From the NCBI GenBank assembly GCA_036971715.1, contig JAVHJL010000013.1:186001-250000 (forward strand): a stretch of DNA of 64,000 nt. Reading direction: 5' to 3'. This document shows, piece after piece, positions 48,545 to 60,500 of this stretch. The stretch comes from Arthrobotrys musiformis (Eukaryota; Ascomycota; Orbiliomycetes; Orbiliales; Orbiliaceae). Position numbers and translations under genes: made by a program. How positions within the stretch are numbered: position 1 is the stretch's first letter; each line of letters starts with the position of its first letter. Below the pieces are notes generated by a model. That model was not told the DNA's origin. It ran no database searches and was given only the letters and a program-made list of their open reading frames with translations.

Positions 48545-50258
48545 CTACAGCACACTCTTGACTTCCCTCCTGACATACAAACTCTGTACATTACACCACC
48601 CAACCAGCCCATCCCTTCCATTCTCCACCCCGATCCCACTCCCCTTCCACCCCCCAAACGGTGCCAGAGGCATAGGGGATGTATGCTCATTAACCCACAC
48701 ACTGCCCGCCTCCAGCCTCCTCGCAATCTTCTCCGCCCGTTCAACGTCCTTACTCCACACCGATGCCCCAAGCCCCATATCCGTATCATTCGCCCTCTTG
48801 ATAACCTCTTCCTCATCTTCCCACGTCGTCACAGGTAGAATAGGTCCGAACGGCTCCTCCCTCATGATCTTACTATCATCAGAGGGGTTGAACACAATAG
48901 TCGGATCGATGAAGAACCCGGATTTACCACCCTTGTCGGCAGGTTTATACCTAAACCGTCCCACATCACCGCCCATCACCACCTCGCCGGTACCTTTCTC
49001 CTTAACATCCTCCAAAAATCCCATGACTTTTTCATATTGCATGCTATTATTCACCGGGCCCATGAATACACCGGACTCCATGCCGTCACCGACTTTAAAC
49101 TGCTTGGCAGCAGCGACGAGGGCGGTGACGAATTCCTTGGCGATCGAGGAGTGGACGTAGATACGTTTCACGGCAATACAGATCTGTGAGCTGTTGAAGA
49201 AGGAGTAGAAGGCGATTTGTGAGGCGACGAGGGGGATATCCACGTCCGGTAGAATGATGGCGGGGTCTTTCCCTCCTCTGTTTACTGCCTATTAGCATAA
49301 CACCTTCAATGGTAGATACGGGGTGTAGGGGCTTACAGCTCAAGAGTAACCCTCTTCAGTGTCCTACTGCAGCTCTCCATCACCTTCCTACCAGTGGCAG
49401 AACTGCCCGTGAACGAAATCTTGTCGATACCGGGATGCGAGGTCATCCACGGTCCTAGATCATCATTCCCGCTGAGTGCGTTCACCACACCAGGCGGGAA
49501 GAACTGCTGCGCCAGCTCCACCAACTTCAAACCAGTGTACGGCGTGAACGGTCTATATAATACAATTAGTCTCCATCCACGTAGCGTAGGGAAGAGGGGA
49601 ACATACGAAGGCTTGCAAACAATCGTATTGCCCGTCAACACCGCGTGTGCAATCTTTTGTATCATGATCGAAATTGGGACTGTCCAATTAGTCTCCCCTC
49701 AGAAATATACTATGTAAGAAGGAAGGGTATGGGGAATACTCACAATTCCACGGGACGATGGCTCCACCAACCCCGAGTGGAACATACCGCTTCACGATCC
49801 TCCTCCCACCTTCGTCAAGCACCACCTCATCTTCAAGCTTAACGCTCGCCAGAGTCTGCATCAGCCCCTCCGACGACTTCACCTCCGACAGCGCAAACAT
49901 CAACTACCCAAAATCCAAAACCCATTAGCAAGACCCCCTCCAGCTGAATTAATGCGAAAATAAAGCTAACCGGCTTCCCCTGCTCCCTCGTCAACATCTC
50001 CGCGAAAGCCTCCTTCCTATCCGCCACCGCCTTCGCGTACCGCAACAACACATTCCTCCTCTCCTCCCACGGCGTCTCAGACCAACCCTTCAACGCCCTC
50101 CGAGCAGCACCAACAGCCGCATCGAGGTCTTCCCTCGTCGACACCGGAACCGGAGGGTTAGCTTCCTTCGTCGAGGGATTAATCGAGTACCGCTTCTCCG
50201 CAGTAGTCGACGGTTTCCCATCGATGATATTCGTAAAGGTCGTGAAGTTCAACTCCAT
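48545..50258 (-). CDS. NAD(P)-dependent aldehyde dehydrogenase
   Basis: Five exons (50258-49971, 49903-49744, 49679-49607, 49552-49337, 49277-48545) total 490 codons, giving 489 aa, the normal ALDH length. Landmarks in order: VPLGVGGAIVPWNFPI, AVLTGNTIVCKPS (cofactor Lys), FTGSSATGRKV (Rossmann), VTLELGGKDPAI (general-base Glu), SSQIC (catalytic Cys; the usual GQxC has Ser-Gln-Ile-Cys), EEPFGPILPV and NEHTSPMPLAPFGGWKGSGIG. It oxidises an aldehyde to the acid. The FGGxKxSGIG end and PFTPYTG region are shared by betaine/gamma-aminobutyraldehyde-type ALDHs, but the substrate cannot be read from sequence. No targeting peptide is evident, so it is probably cytosolic. Confidence 0.9.
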
Positions 50259-51512
50259 CTTTTGCTCTTATCTGGATTAGTTTCGCCTGCTGCGAGCCCT
50301 CGAAGTTGTGGTTTGTGGAGTAACTAGCGAACCGAGTAGTTTCGGGAAGGGGTTATTACGTCTTATAAATACCCCGCAAATCCCAGATCGGGCTAGGCAC
50401 CCAACCACGAACGCTTTCGGCCCGTCTCGGAATCACAAGGGTGATTTTAGCGGGATCGAAGATTATCTCGCAGCGATCGAGATGGTGGATATCAGCCGGA
50501 ATCGGATACAACACCGTCACTTTTAACCATATTAAAAAAACCTGGACAAGGTTGGTCTCATATTCAGAGCGGGCCGCGATAGCATAATTGGAGGACCATG
50601 GTCTTTCCCTCCGGTTGTTGAGAGGTTGATGGGAATGCTGAGTTTCAATGCAGTCTAGTTGAGGCCGAAATCAGACTCGAGGAAGCCGACATGTCGTGCG
50701 ACCCGATGTCCAATGCGAGGTACACGAGCCAATATCAGCCGGCGCTGCACCGCTCCCTCCAGATAATCCTACAAGGCCCCCTCGAGGTCAGGATTGGATA
50801 TTGGATAGGTAGAATATACACTCGGACCAGAATCATCCCGACCACCCGCCGGCCGGGCCGATAGCTCTCGTAAACAGCTGGTGGATTTCAGCCGGGGTCG
50901 GCATGACGTCAGTTTAAACCGCGGCCTGGGCCCAACTGGCTGTGACACCGGGTCTCTGGGGGTGGACGCCAAGGACAACCACGAATCGGGCAACTTGACG
51001 GATCGGGAAGCGTGTTGGATTTCGAGCCCCAACACGGGGTGTTGCCTTCCTGCCTCGATGCCCTCTTGGGCTCAGATTGTGCGTACACGAGACATCGCGA
51101 TAGCTCTCTTTCCCCAAGGGTGGGGGTTGAAGTAGAATATAGACAGTGACTACCTACAGTACCGCCTGTTTTAGATCTCTCGGATGTCTTTGTAGGGGTG
51201 TTCTGTCTTCGCTGGCTGTGCCGCATCTTTTCGATCAACGTAAGGATTCCTCTGTGATATAAAATATTCGTTTCAAAGTATCGAGAACGCACCCCATAAA
51301 CAATACAGTCACAATATCGCTCCGTATAGCGTAGATATCTAGATAATGCCAAATCAGAATTTCTAGGAGTCTGGAGATCTCTGTGACCAATTCCCCAACC
51401 TCACCACCTGCTTGATATACACCCAAATAGAGTCCGTAAACCGCATCGTGAGATATCACAATACACATATGCCCTCCACCGCCGAGACTTCATCATATCG
51501 ACAGCAATAACC
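50259..51512. other. Divergent promoter region, no gene seen
   Basis: 1.25 kb between the ALDH start (minus) and the 783-aa ORF (plus). Overlapping frames at 50769-51352 on the minus strand are unsupported: they start weakly, have no domain-like composition, and several frames are open at once because the tract is GC-rich. Confidence 0.4.
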
Positions 51513-53864
51513 ATGGATAACATTCGTAACAAAACGTTCGCCTTCTTCGCCACCCTCCTCGTCTTCCTAAAATACTCCCTCTCCCTCCTCAGCACCCCCC
51601 TCTCCATGACCAAAACAATCAGGACCCTCTTCAAATCAACCAAACCCCCCAGCACCTTCCGCCACCGCTACCACCCCCCACCCCGTAAGAAACCAAACCG
51701 CACTGACGGAATAAAACCAAAAGCCATGGATGCCCCATCCATATACGATCACCCACGATATTCATACGACAGAATGAACACCAAACCCCGCCCCCCAAAA
51801 ACCCGTATCACCCTGTCAAAGTACTTCTTCCCGTGGGATGGAACCCTCCCGCAGACCTGCATCACCCCGAACCCACAGTATCAAAGAGTAAAACACTGGC
51901 TGCATAAATCCTCCCGACGTCCCGTGATCGATAACCCATTCTCCCAGGAGAACGAGGATAAAACCGAACCACCCCCGCCGGAATATCCGTATGAATACCC
52001 ACCGCCGTTCGACACAGACGCCGCGAAAAACTTAAAAAGGGTACTACCGTCCACATCCACCTTCCACAACGACATCGGAACAATCGTAATACCCCGTCAC
52101 CACGATTCAGCGGACTTCCTCCTCATCATCTCCCAGACCGAAAACGACGCCGCACCGCCGAAGGGTCCTTCGGCTATTGTTGCGAGGTTCTTGGTGTGCT
52201 GCAGGACGGTACGGTACCACATCCCCTCCCTTCGAGCGCAGTCGGCGTACGGTTCATTCGTGGACGGTCAAAGAATTCCCCTCCCGGGCGGAAAAGACAA
52301 AGTCTACCCCTTCTTCCTCTTCCAACTCCCGCAAACCTGCCTCACATCCCTCTGGATAATCCTCACAATCCTCCACTCCCGTTTCCCAAAGGCCTGGGAG
52401 AGGCTGGACATGCCATTATCATTACTCTACAATATCTCCAAATCCATCCAGGTGTTAGAAATCTCAGATACCCAGAGCGTAGACCTCATCAAACAAAAGC
52501 TCCTCTACACCCTAACCAGACATGCATCGCAATTCACCCCACCCTCAAACACACCCGACATCTCAAAGTGGATGACCATCGCAAAGACCTTCTCCATAAA
52601 CACCAACTTCCCCTCCCTCTACGCCCATCTGATAGTCTCAACCTGCCGCTTCACCCCCTCATCCAAAACCGTAGACCGCTATCTCCCCCCGACGCAAACA
52701 GCAGGCGAAGGCACAACCTTCAAATACGGAAACTGGTACCCCCTCTCCCTCCTCCCAACCTCCCTCAGAACCTCCCTAACCACCGACCGCGTCCGCTTCC
52801 TCCACGGCATGATCCACCCCTGGTCCTGGTTCCGCTCCAAATACCACTTCCCAACCCAACCCTCCGGCACCTTCTCCTCCATCCTCTCCACAAACACCAC
52901 CTTCGACGCCTCCGCCCTCGACCTCCGTGATAAAATCACCAAGTACGCCGACGACACCCTAAAATACCAAACCCACATCGCAACCATCACTCCCGGAACC
53001 GCCGGCGAACTTTCAGCCCGCGTAATCTCCGACATCACAGCACTAAAAGACGACATCACCACCCCCTTCGAAGAAGTCGAATCCCGAGACGTCTCCCACA
53101 ACCGCACCAAAGTCCCCGCATCCCAATACCTAACCCCCCAACCTCCACCCCCCCTGCACCCACCCTACCAAACCCCCCTAGAAATCGACCCAATATCCGG
53201 TCTAACCCCCACAATCTTCCTCTACCAATCCGGCCCAAACAACAGTCTAATCTACTGGCGAAACCTCCCCCCCGTAACCAACTCAATCCCAAAATACACC
53301 ACAATCCTCTCCCTCAAAATCTCCTCCCTCCTCCTCCTCTCCCTCCTCCTCCAATTCTACATCGAACTAGCATCACTCCTCCAAACCCACCGTTTCGCAA
53401 CCTTCGAAACGAGAGTGACGGTATGGGTACTAATCCTCGTCTACCACCTCTCCACCACCACCGCCCCCACCCTCGAGCGGCAGCAGAGGATAAACCTGCA
53501 AAAGGAACTGGATGAGGAGGAACTAGACGAAACCGCCCACGCGTACGCATGGACCGACATCTCCACCCCGGGCAGCCACAAGCCCAAAGCCATGGGCGTC
53601 CGCGTGGGGTACGGATGGAAGAAGTTCACCCCCGCGGAGGACTACCCGGAGAACATCTACCTTGCCGCCAGGAAGGAGGCGGAGGTGAGGAGGTTTAAAA
53701 GGGAGAGGGTGGAGAGGTGGAAGAAGGAGGGGAGGGATAGGAAGGGCAGGTTGCCCGGTGATGAGGGGTTTAATGCTGCGGATGTCCCGGTGGTGGATGT
53801 AGCGGATGATGATGCTGATGCGGAATGGGAGGGGAGAGTGGGGGACGGCTATGGAATGCCCTGA
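51513..53864 (+). CDS. Large hypothetical membrane protein
   Basis: Intronless 783-aa protein from ACC-ATG 51513. An N-terminal hydrophobic stretch (residues about 9-28, FAFFATLLVFLKYSLSLLST) acts as signal peptide or anchor. A basic Pro-rich segment follows, then a long middle region without recognised domain. Two further hydrophobic helices lie near residues 603-620 (ISSLLLLSLLLQFYIEL) and 633-648 (VTVWVLILVYHLS), then a charged C terminus (KEAEVRRFKRERVERWKKEGRDRKGR) with an acidic end. Codons strongly favour C at third positions, giving C-runs along the whole gene and several long antisense frames. This sets it apart from neighbouring genes. Family unrecognised. Confidence 0.7.
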   Translation: MDNIRNKTFAFFATLLVFLKYSLSLLSTPLSMTKTIRTLFKSTKPPSTFRHRYHPPPRKKPNRTDGIKPKAMDAPSIYDHPRYSYDRMNTKPRPPKTRITLSKYFFPWDGTLPQTCITPNPQYQRVKHWLHKSSRRPVIDNPFSQENEDKTEPPPPEYPYEYPPPFDTDAAKNLKRVLPSTSTFHNDIGTIVIPRHHDSADFLLIISQTENDAAPPKGPSAIVARFLVCCRTVRYHIPSLRAQSAYGSFVDGQRIPLPGGKDKVYPFFLFQLPQTCLTSLWIILTILHSRFPKAWERLDMPLSLLYNISKSIQVLEISDTQSVDLIKQKLLYTLTRHASQFTPPSNTPDISKWMTIAKTFSINTNFPSLYAHLIVSTCRFTPSSKTVDRYLPPTQTAGEGTTFKYGNWYPLSLLPTSLRTSLTTDRVRFLHGMIHPWSWFRSKYHFPTQPSGTFSSILSTNTTFDASALDLRDKITKYADDTLKYQTHIATITPGTAGELSARVISDITALKDDITTPFEEVESRDVSHNRTKVPASQYLTPQPPPPLHPPYQTPLEIDPISGLTPTIFLYQSGPNNSLIYWRNLPPVTNSIPKYTTILSLKISSLLLLSLLLQFYIELASLLQTHRFATFETRVTVWVLILVYHLSTTTAPTLERQQRINLQKELDEEELDETAHAYAWTDISTPGSHKPKAMGVRVGYGWKKFTPAEDYPENIYLAARKEAEVRRFKRERVERWKKEGRDRKGRLPGDEGFNAADVPVVDVADDDADAEWEGRVGDGYGMP

Positions 53865-54177
53865 TATAGTACCCACAGGGAGCTATATAGGTAAACTACT
53901 TAGGCAGAGTAGATAGAGTGGAGTAACAGAGTATACGTAGAACCAATACGATAGTGAGCAGAAGACAGAATTTAATTCACCCGATTAAAGTTATAACCAC
54001 CTCACTAGAAAACGCCGACGCCTCGAGATACAAAGCAAAAGCCCATAAACACCATAAGAAAAGCGTTCATAGAAAGCCCATAGTAATATTAATAGAAACC
54101 TTTCCTAAGAACCAGAAGTTAGAAGAGGTCGAAGAAGTCGAAGAAAAACAAGGCCAAAAAGACAACACAGTCAACAC
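53865..54177. other. Convergent 3' region
   Basis: About 310 nt between the 783-aa ORF (plus) and the small CxxC gene (minus). Nothing recognised. Confidence 0.5.
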
Positions 54178-54515
54178 TTATTTGGTCTCTCCGCCTCCAA
54201 CGTCGCCAGGCTTCCCGTTCTGAACGCCGCAGTCACAGATGCCGTGTGCCGGGTTGACAGGGCGTCCACAGGCCATGCATCTGTCGCGGTACATCTGATA
54301 TCCCATGTTTCAGTATCAGAGCAATACAAAATACGATGGGAGGTGGATACTTACATCGACCAAACCACCGTTACCACCAACTGGGGCAGCGGCAGTCTTC
54401 TCTCCACGGACGGTAACACCACCAGAGGCAGTCTTGTGAACAGTAGTACCCTGTGCAACTCTCAATACCTTTGAATAATAGGAAGGGAAGAAGGGGATGG
54501 AATACTCACGTGCAT
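54178..54515 (-). CDS. Small CxxC (rubredoxin-like knuckle) protein
   Basis: Three exons (54515-54510, 54450-54355, 54294-54178) give 72 aa in phase 0. A Gly/Thr/Val-rich first half (GTTVHKTASGGVTVRGEK) precedes a compact cysteine region CMACGRPVNPAHGICDCG (C-x2-C...C-x-C), which probably holds one zinc. The tail is Gly-rich. The frame upstream of the ATG is also open and protein-like (TYVPPTKTLPSYQRNLAKMH), so the true start may lie in an additional 5' exon; GTGAGT/TTAG and GTATGT/TTAG pairs further upstream support spliced leader sequence. Family unrecognised. Confidence 0.6.
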
Positions 54516-55448
54516 CTTGGCGAGATTACGTTGGTAAGACGGAAGAGTTTTGGTTGGTGGAACGTAGGTTGAACTAAGCTCGCAGTACGTTCAACGTCAA
54601 TTCCATCCGTCACACAATACTCACCACACTTTTCATCTAATATAAGATTAAAAAAGGGATGAAGATAACATACCTGAAGTTTTCTTGATGTTTTGATTGG
54701 AAAAAGCAGAGGTTTGATCGAGCAATTGGTAGAATAGTTTGTGTGTGCGTAGGTGGAGTGAACAGAAGGGAAGAAAGAGGACGTAGCAGAAACGCAACAC
54801 TGCTTAAATACGTCGAAAGTTTGTGTGAGGGAAACTTGAGCCCAAGTGTGCTTTATACCACTACATCCTGTTTGAGCTTCAGTATCTTGACAATCACATT
54901 ATCACTAGATCTAGGAATAGCCTCATTCGATTCCTCGGGAGCAGGAGTATTCACCCATGTAATCTTGATACATATTATAAGGCTGCAGCGATAGGAATGT
55001 ATTTTTTTCTACGGGTAGACGGGGTTGGCATATATTTGTGCGGGTGGAAGACCTCAACACCCCCTTCAACGCCTACGTCATCAACAATTACTGCTCTACG
55101 AGACTACTAATACTCAAGGCCTCATTGACATCGAGATGCTACTTCAAGAACCTCACCATTATGATCACAGAGTTCAAGTCAGTACAGTATAAGCTACTGC
55201 ATCATGGTATCCTCATCAACTGCATGCTTTCATTCGTTCGTAATCGCTAATCTACATGACCTCTCCAAGCTCGCATATCCAAAACAACCGTATAGCTCCC
55301 CCGCAGACGCCCTCGTGATCATAATCTCGTATTCATCATAATAACAATATCGTATCCACCTCAAGCGTAACCTCATGCAGTCGTCGTCGTCGTGGTCTTC
55401 GCCATGTCATGTAGTAAACCAGTAAAATAATCCTCCGCAGACGAGTAT
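54516..55448. other. Promoter/leader region, no other gene seen
   Basis: The leader of the small CxxC gene and the 3' flank of the BTB-like gene. No supported coding sequence. Confidence 0.4.
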
Positions 55449-56780
55449 TCAGGAAATCGCCTTGTCGAGCTTCACCATCCCCTTCAAAAACATCTTGAAT
55501 CCACCCCACGCCAACATCCCCGCCCCGATCCCCAACGCCCCAGCACAAAAGATTCCGGCAGCAAATTGTCCGTTCGTCCAGGGGAGCACCATTTCCTTGG
55601 GACAAACGTCCCTGATGCCGAACTTCTCAATTTCCCCGTCGTATGTCGCCCCCTTGACCTCCCCGAGGATGGCATCCATATCCCTGATCAGCTTCGTCAT
55701 GCTGTTGTAGATCTTGCATTCGTTGTATGCCATGCTCGTGATCCCCCTGCTCAGCTTCACTTCCAAGCTTTGGAAGAGCAAACGCAGGTCTAAAATGCTA
55801 CCGTGGTAGCTACCCGCAAAATGTTTGCTGGGGATGATGTGGTGGGACTTCAACGTCCCCGAGATCTCCCTTGCCGCGGAGACGCAGTTCTCGGTCGGCG
55901 AGCAGGTGCAAGTAAGCTTCCTGCTCGCCTTGAGGTGGACCATGTATGCGAACCAGGTGTTGATGGTCGCGGTCAGCTCGGCCTTGAGGCGGCCTCGCTC
56001 TTCCCTCATGTGTCGGAAGAGCTCCCTGCCGTCGAGCTTCTCCCGAAGCTCGACTTCCCCCCCGTCCGGCCCCTTCCTCCACTCCGGACCCTTGAGGCAG
56101 AGCCTCCCCTCCCCGTCGTCCCACCCCGTGAACTCCAGGATAACCATGGCCACCAACCTCGCATACCCCTCCTTGTCCTGGAAAACCCTCCCGGCTACCA
56201 ACCACCCCTCGTAGCCGGGCTCCAGCTTCTTACCCCTCCAATGGCGATAGTAAGGATCGAACCAATCCACAAATTCGATCTCGAAGTGCTCGAGAGCGGC
56301 AGCGAGCTGCCAGAAAGTCGTAAAATCCATCTCGGATGGATTCGGAAAGGCGCCTGGGACGTGCCCCAGGACTTTGAGGAGGATTACTAGTGCCTCGGTG
56401 TGGAACCACACCAAGGACACAAAGTAAAGGTGGACACCACTGGGGGTAACTTGGACCTGGCTGGTATATGCCGGGTCCTCGAAACGCTCGCGCAGTGGCT
56501 CCGAGGCGCTGATGATCGAGTGGTGGGAGACCCAGATGTAGGTCACCCTGTCGTGACCGGCCACGACGAGGCAAGTGTCGGTGTTGCCCCCGATAACAAT
56601 GGTATCGCCAGGGGGACTTTGGTTTGGCGAACCGGAAGAAGAGGGAGAAGAAGGCGAGGAGGAAGAGGAGGAAAAGGAAGAGGAGGCGGGGGAAGGGAAA
56701 GGGGAGGGAGGAAAGGAAGGGGAGGAGGAAGGGGAGGAGGGAGAGGAAGGGGAAGGGGACTGGTCTCTTCTTGGGGCCAT
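55449..56780 (-). CDS. BTB/POZ-like protein with C-terminal membrane helix
   Basis: Intronless, 443 aa from ATG 56780 (MAPRRDQSPSP); the frame is open upstream but only from a TTG. A Ser/Pro-rich low-complexity segment (residues about 7-60) precedes a BTB-like fold: GDTIVIGG, ITYIWVSHHSIISASEPLRERFED, an aliphatic LVWFHTEALVILLKVLGHVP, then FWQLAAALEHFEIEFVDWF. In fungi such degenerate BTB domains mediate dimerisation or Cul3 contacts. The middle region is charged and helical and carries a CTCSPTENC cluster. Near the C terminus, FAAGIFCAGALGIGAGMLAWGGF is a probable membrane helix. The BTB call is by pattern and moderately secure. The GA/CT-rich tract at 56630-56760 encodes the Ser-rich N terminus. 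Confidence 0.65.
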   Translation of the reverse strand: MAPRRDQSPSPSSPSSPSSSPSFPPSPFPSPASSSFSSSSSSPSSPSSSGSPNQSPPGDTIVIGGNTDTCLVVAGHDRVTYIWVSHHSIISASEPLRERFEDPAYTSQVQVTPSGVHLYFVSLVWFHTEALVILLKVLGHVPGAFPNPSEMDFTTFWQLAAALEHFEIEFVDWFDPYYRHWRGKKLEPGYEGWLVAGRVFQDKEGYARLVAMVILEFTGWDDGEGRLCLKGPEWRKGPDGGEVELREKLDGRELFRHMREERGRLKAELTATINTWFAYMVHLKASRKLTCTCSPTENCVSAAREISGTLKSHHIIPSKHFAGSYHGSILDLRLLFQSLEVKLSRGITSMAYNECKIYNSMTKLIRDMDAILGEVKGATYDGEIEKFGIRDVCPKEMVLPWTNGQFAAGIFCAGALGIGAGMLAWGGFKMFLKGMVKLDKAIS

Positions 56781-57252
56781 CGTGACAGTAATGATGCTCT
56801 CGAGCTGATTCGTGAATGGCCTGGATGGCTGGCCGAGTGGATTGATGGTGGAGATGGAGATGGACAAGAGGTTTGATGGAGCTGGAAGGTTGTTGGTGAT
56901 GAGAAGAAGGAAGAGTTCAGAAAGTTGTTGCTGGCCGGTTTTGTCAGTGAGATTCCCACGATGGCGAGAATGCGGTATACAATAATTCTGATGCCGTCGG
57001 GGTTTTGGCCCTCAACTGCGTCTATGAAATCACGACCATCGTCACCATTCACATACACAATAGCTTCAATTGCATTCTACTATCTATCATCTACCATCTA
57101 TCTGCCATCCATCATCCATCATCTCCTCATCTCCTCATCTTCATACAGGTAGATATCCCATAATACTCTTGTATGGTTGTATAGTCTACATGGCTAACAG
57201 TTGCAGGATCTAGGCATCTACCAAGCAAAGTTGCTCGCAAAAAACCCTCACA
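56781..57252. other. Divergent promoter region
   Basis: Between the BTB-like gene and the small MC-type gene. It contains a (CATC/ATCT)n-like tract at about 57070-57145. No gene seen. Confidence 0.45.
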
Positions 57253-57585
57253 ATGTGCTGGAACCTCTGGACTTTCTCTCAGGTACCACTCCCCCTACCC
57301 CCTATACGTTGATAGTTGTGTCAATTCGCTAATATCTGAATAAAGTGCAACCACAAGCAAGCAGAGCTGACACAATGCGGCCGTCGCACCCTCCTCTGCC
57401 GCACCCTCAACCGTGACGACCACGTCCATAACACCCTCTGCTTCAACTGCACCGCCAAGACCAAATCCGAATTCACAGACTCCAAATGGAAACAGGAGGT
57501 CACCAAGGCCGAGGCGCTGTACTGGTACGTCAAGGGCATCGGTGGAGCCGTGGGGATGAGGAGCGGGGACTATTGGAGGCTTTGA
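57253..57585 (+). CDS. Small MC...Q|C zinc-knuckle-like protein, member 1
   Basis: Two exons (57253-57282 and 57346-57585; donor CAG|GTACCA, acceptor AAAG|TGC) give 89 aa. Exon 1 is only MCWNLWTFSQ. Exon 2 opens with Cys and contains C-x9-C-x6-C, then LCFNCTAK (C-x2-C) and a helical tail (WKQEVTKAEALYWYVKGIGG). The gene at 61010-61650 has the same design: M-C start, Gln before an intron with GTACC donor, Cys after it, a CxxC followed by a Thr, and a charged helix. Cysteine spacing suggests a small zinc-binding fold. Function unknown. Confidence 0.7.
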
Positions 57586-60500
57586 TTTCTTTCCTTTGCT
57601 TCTTATGGAAACATCTAGGAGGATGTTACCCTTGCAGATGGAAGTAGAATCTACAGCAATGGAAGATTATGGAATTCTATTTGACACATATAATAACCTC
57701 CTCTGGGAACGTCTTTTGATTTGGCTGCCTCACTCTTACATCCATCTCCCTCGCACCATAAACCTCGTAACCGAAGGCAATCATAGTAACCGAACCATCG
57801 CCTCGTATCGGCATATACGGATATATATAATAACTACAACCGAGCCACGTGGACAGAACCGTGGTCGAGGTGGCATCTCAAAACAAAAACTATGGTCTTG
57901 TATGCCCCCATAACACATCTGCCCCAGCTACGCCTCATATATTCCAAGACTTGCAGTTCTGTACAATGCACCAGCATTATTTACGGAAGAGCCTCCCGAA
58001 ATATGATTTGCAAGCTAATAACTCGCAGTGAATGATATCTTCCTCAATACTATCAACCTAACACGCCAAAGAGGGCGATATGATATAACTATTGAATACC
58101 AACTAATCTTCGACTGTCGGCAAGAAAACGGCCTCAAAGGGCGTACCATGCCCTACGAGTATATACGGCTCATTTCCTACAGCTTTATAATTTACACATG
58201 GAGCGAGAGAACCACCGAATACTTAACGATTTATGAGAGAATCGAACACTAAATGATGGACTCCTACGTTTTCTTCCGTCTCTACAAACCACAGACGTCG
58301 GAAAGTTGCACGAAAGCCTCTCAAACGCCGACAGCAAAATGGTTAAGACCCGAAAGCTTTGCTTATCACAACTCCGACGAGATATATGTCATCAAGGATG
58401 ACAGTTCGATGGCACGCCGGCTACACTGGCAAGGTCTTTGGACAGAATCATCCCTTGGACGAAAACGATATTGCCCGTTACACAATCGGGTTTTCGCCCT
58501 AGAAAAAGAACGACGGATAACTTATTCATTTCCAGAATTCGTCAGAAAAATGTTTTTTGATGCTTTTTCATGAAGATGCCTTTGTACGCTTGCTTCTCGG
58601 ATTTGCATAAGGCTTTTGATATGATTAATAGGAGTTTGTTATGGCAGGAGACAAGTTGTTATGGGCGAAGTTGAGAAGTTTCGGAGCCGGGGGTAAAATT
58701 TTGAACATTTTTATTGCGATATATGATAATCCGAGAACGGCTTTGCGTATGGAGGAAGGTTTCTCGGGATTTTACTACTACTACTACACCACCGGCTCAA
58801 AAGAATGTCACTTAAAAAATTAGAGGCTAATGACATCGATATATACTGCCGATTCGGGACCTACCGGCACCTTTCCTGAATATGAAGCTATCCAAAGATA
58901 TTCTCCAACCGATAGCATAAGAAATATCCAACCGATTGATGACAATTAAACACCTATATATAAAACCTTTAAACAACTACACGAATTCTCCTGGCATGAA
59001 GTACTAATGCTACGGCCGGGGCAGTTACAAAGCCGAATGCACCTTAATATGTGCCCTACGGCTGTCTAGGTGCAAACCTAAGATGGCGTAAAACTACCCA
59101 GAAAGCTGTCCATGGTACGAGGCCATATATCAATACTCACAACATGGATTTACAACTTATACCACATGGAAACGAGACCAACCACACCTAAAGAACCTGG
59201 ATAGAGGGCTTCCCGCAGGAAATAGGATCCACAAAAGTATTTACTGAATGTCACTTACTGCAGGCGTAGGCCAAAGACATCCCGACAAGAAGAAATCAAT
59301 CTCGCCATTTTTTATGCGCCGTACAAGTTGGATCTATGGTGGGAAGCCTGAGATGGTAGAGAGTCGAAAGAATCTCAGAGAATGCAATAAAATATATCGA
59401 TATGTATATGATCTTATCGCGCAACCAATCCATTGCAAATCTCATGTACACAAGATATATACGACCCAAGCAACGAGAACGTTACGCTCCCTCAAAAATC
59501 AGGACGCGTATGGTATATAACTTAGTGGAAACTTTATGACAGCCTTGCAGAGAATAATCCATATGTGAACATATAATTATAGCCAGTGGTCAGCCCGAAT
59601 GTAGGAACCAACGATACCGGATCTAGGTAACGTGACCCTGCATGGCGATATATGTAACCCCCAGCCAAACATTGAACGCTGTAGGACAGCCTCGTAACAT
59701 AATGTATACTATGCGAACCGTCCTGAAGCCGGAGACGACACCATACTATGCTGTAACGCATGGATTTAGAACTTCACCCAGTGGCTCTTCTGTAACCTCA
59801 CCGCTAGTTCTCCGAAATAATTATGGGACACAATTAGTCTCACTGCAAACAGTAGACTTTGATGCACCTACATCTATATATCTATATAAACTCACGATCA
59901 TACGGCCCTTGTCTTTAGCGTTCGAGTGCCAACGCCAATCCGCACTGAGTTCTGGTGAATAATCCACGAATTTCGGCTTTCTAGAATCTATATTTCCCAA
60001 CTAACACATGGATTTCTACGAGGGATAGGCTAGAAACCCATAATAGTATTATATTAATATTATAGAGTTCTGGATCTTCGTTAGCTACGCAGCCAACGAA
60101 TCCAAAGCACCGCCCAAATATCTCCTTTAGGATCAAAAGCTCAAACATATTCATGAATGAAAATCTCAATATTGTACAAGACGTATATATTTTGCAACGG
60201 TCATTTCACAATATTTGTGTTATCTAATGGGCAGGCAGCAACCAAAAATGGCTCACCAGGCAGAACATGAAGCGACGATTTCCGCTATCTCGGGGTTGGT
60301 TCATAGATTCGACGACGAGATACCACATGCACAGGCATCGCTTAAGCTGATTTAGCCAATAGAACCTCTGTCGTTAACGTTCCGATATTTTGCGTCAGCC
60401 GACCCTAACGAGTGTGTTCGGAGCCAACCGCAAAATCATGACTGCAGCATGCTAGCGTTGAGGCATCTATCAGATATAATTGTAGGTTATATTGGAAAAA

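Noticed and set aside
52196..53876. Long antisense and alternate-frame ORFs inside the 783-aa gene
   Set aside because: These are shadows of C-biased codons; their composition (Pro/His/Arg or Gly/Arg runs) is not protein-like.
55462..56390. Plus-strand ORFs opposite the BTB-like gene
   Set aside because: Shadows of a GC-rich coding strand; no motifs, and the minus frame is the longer, domain-bearing one.
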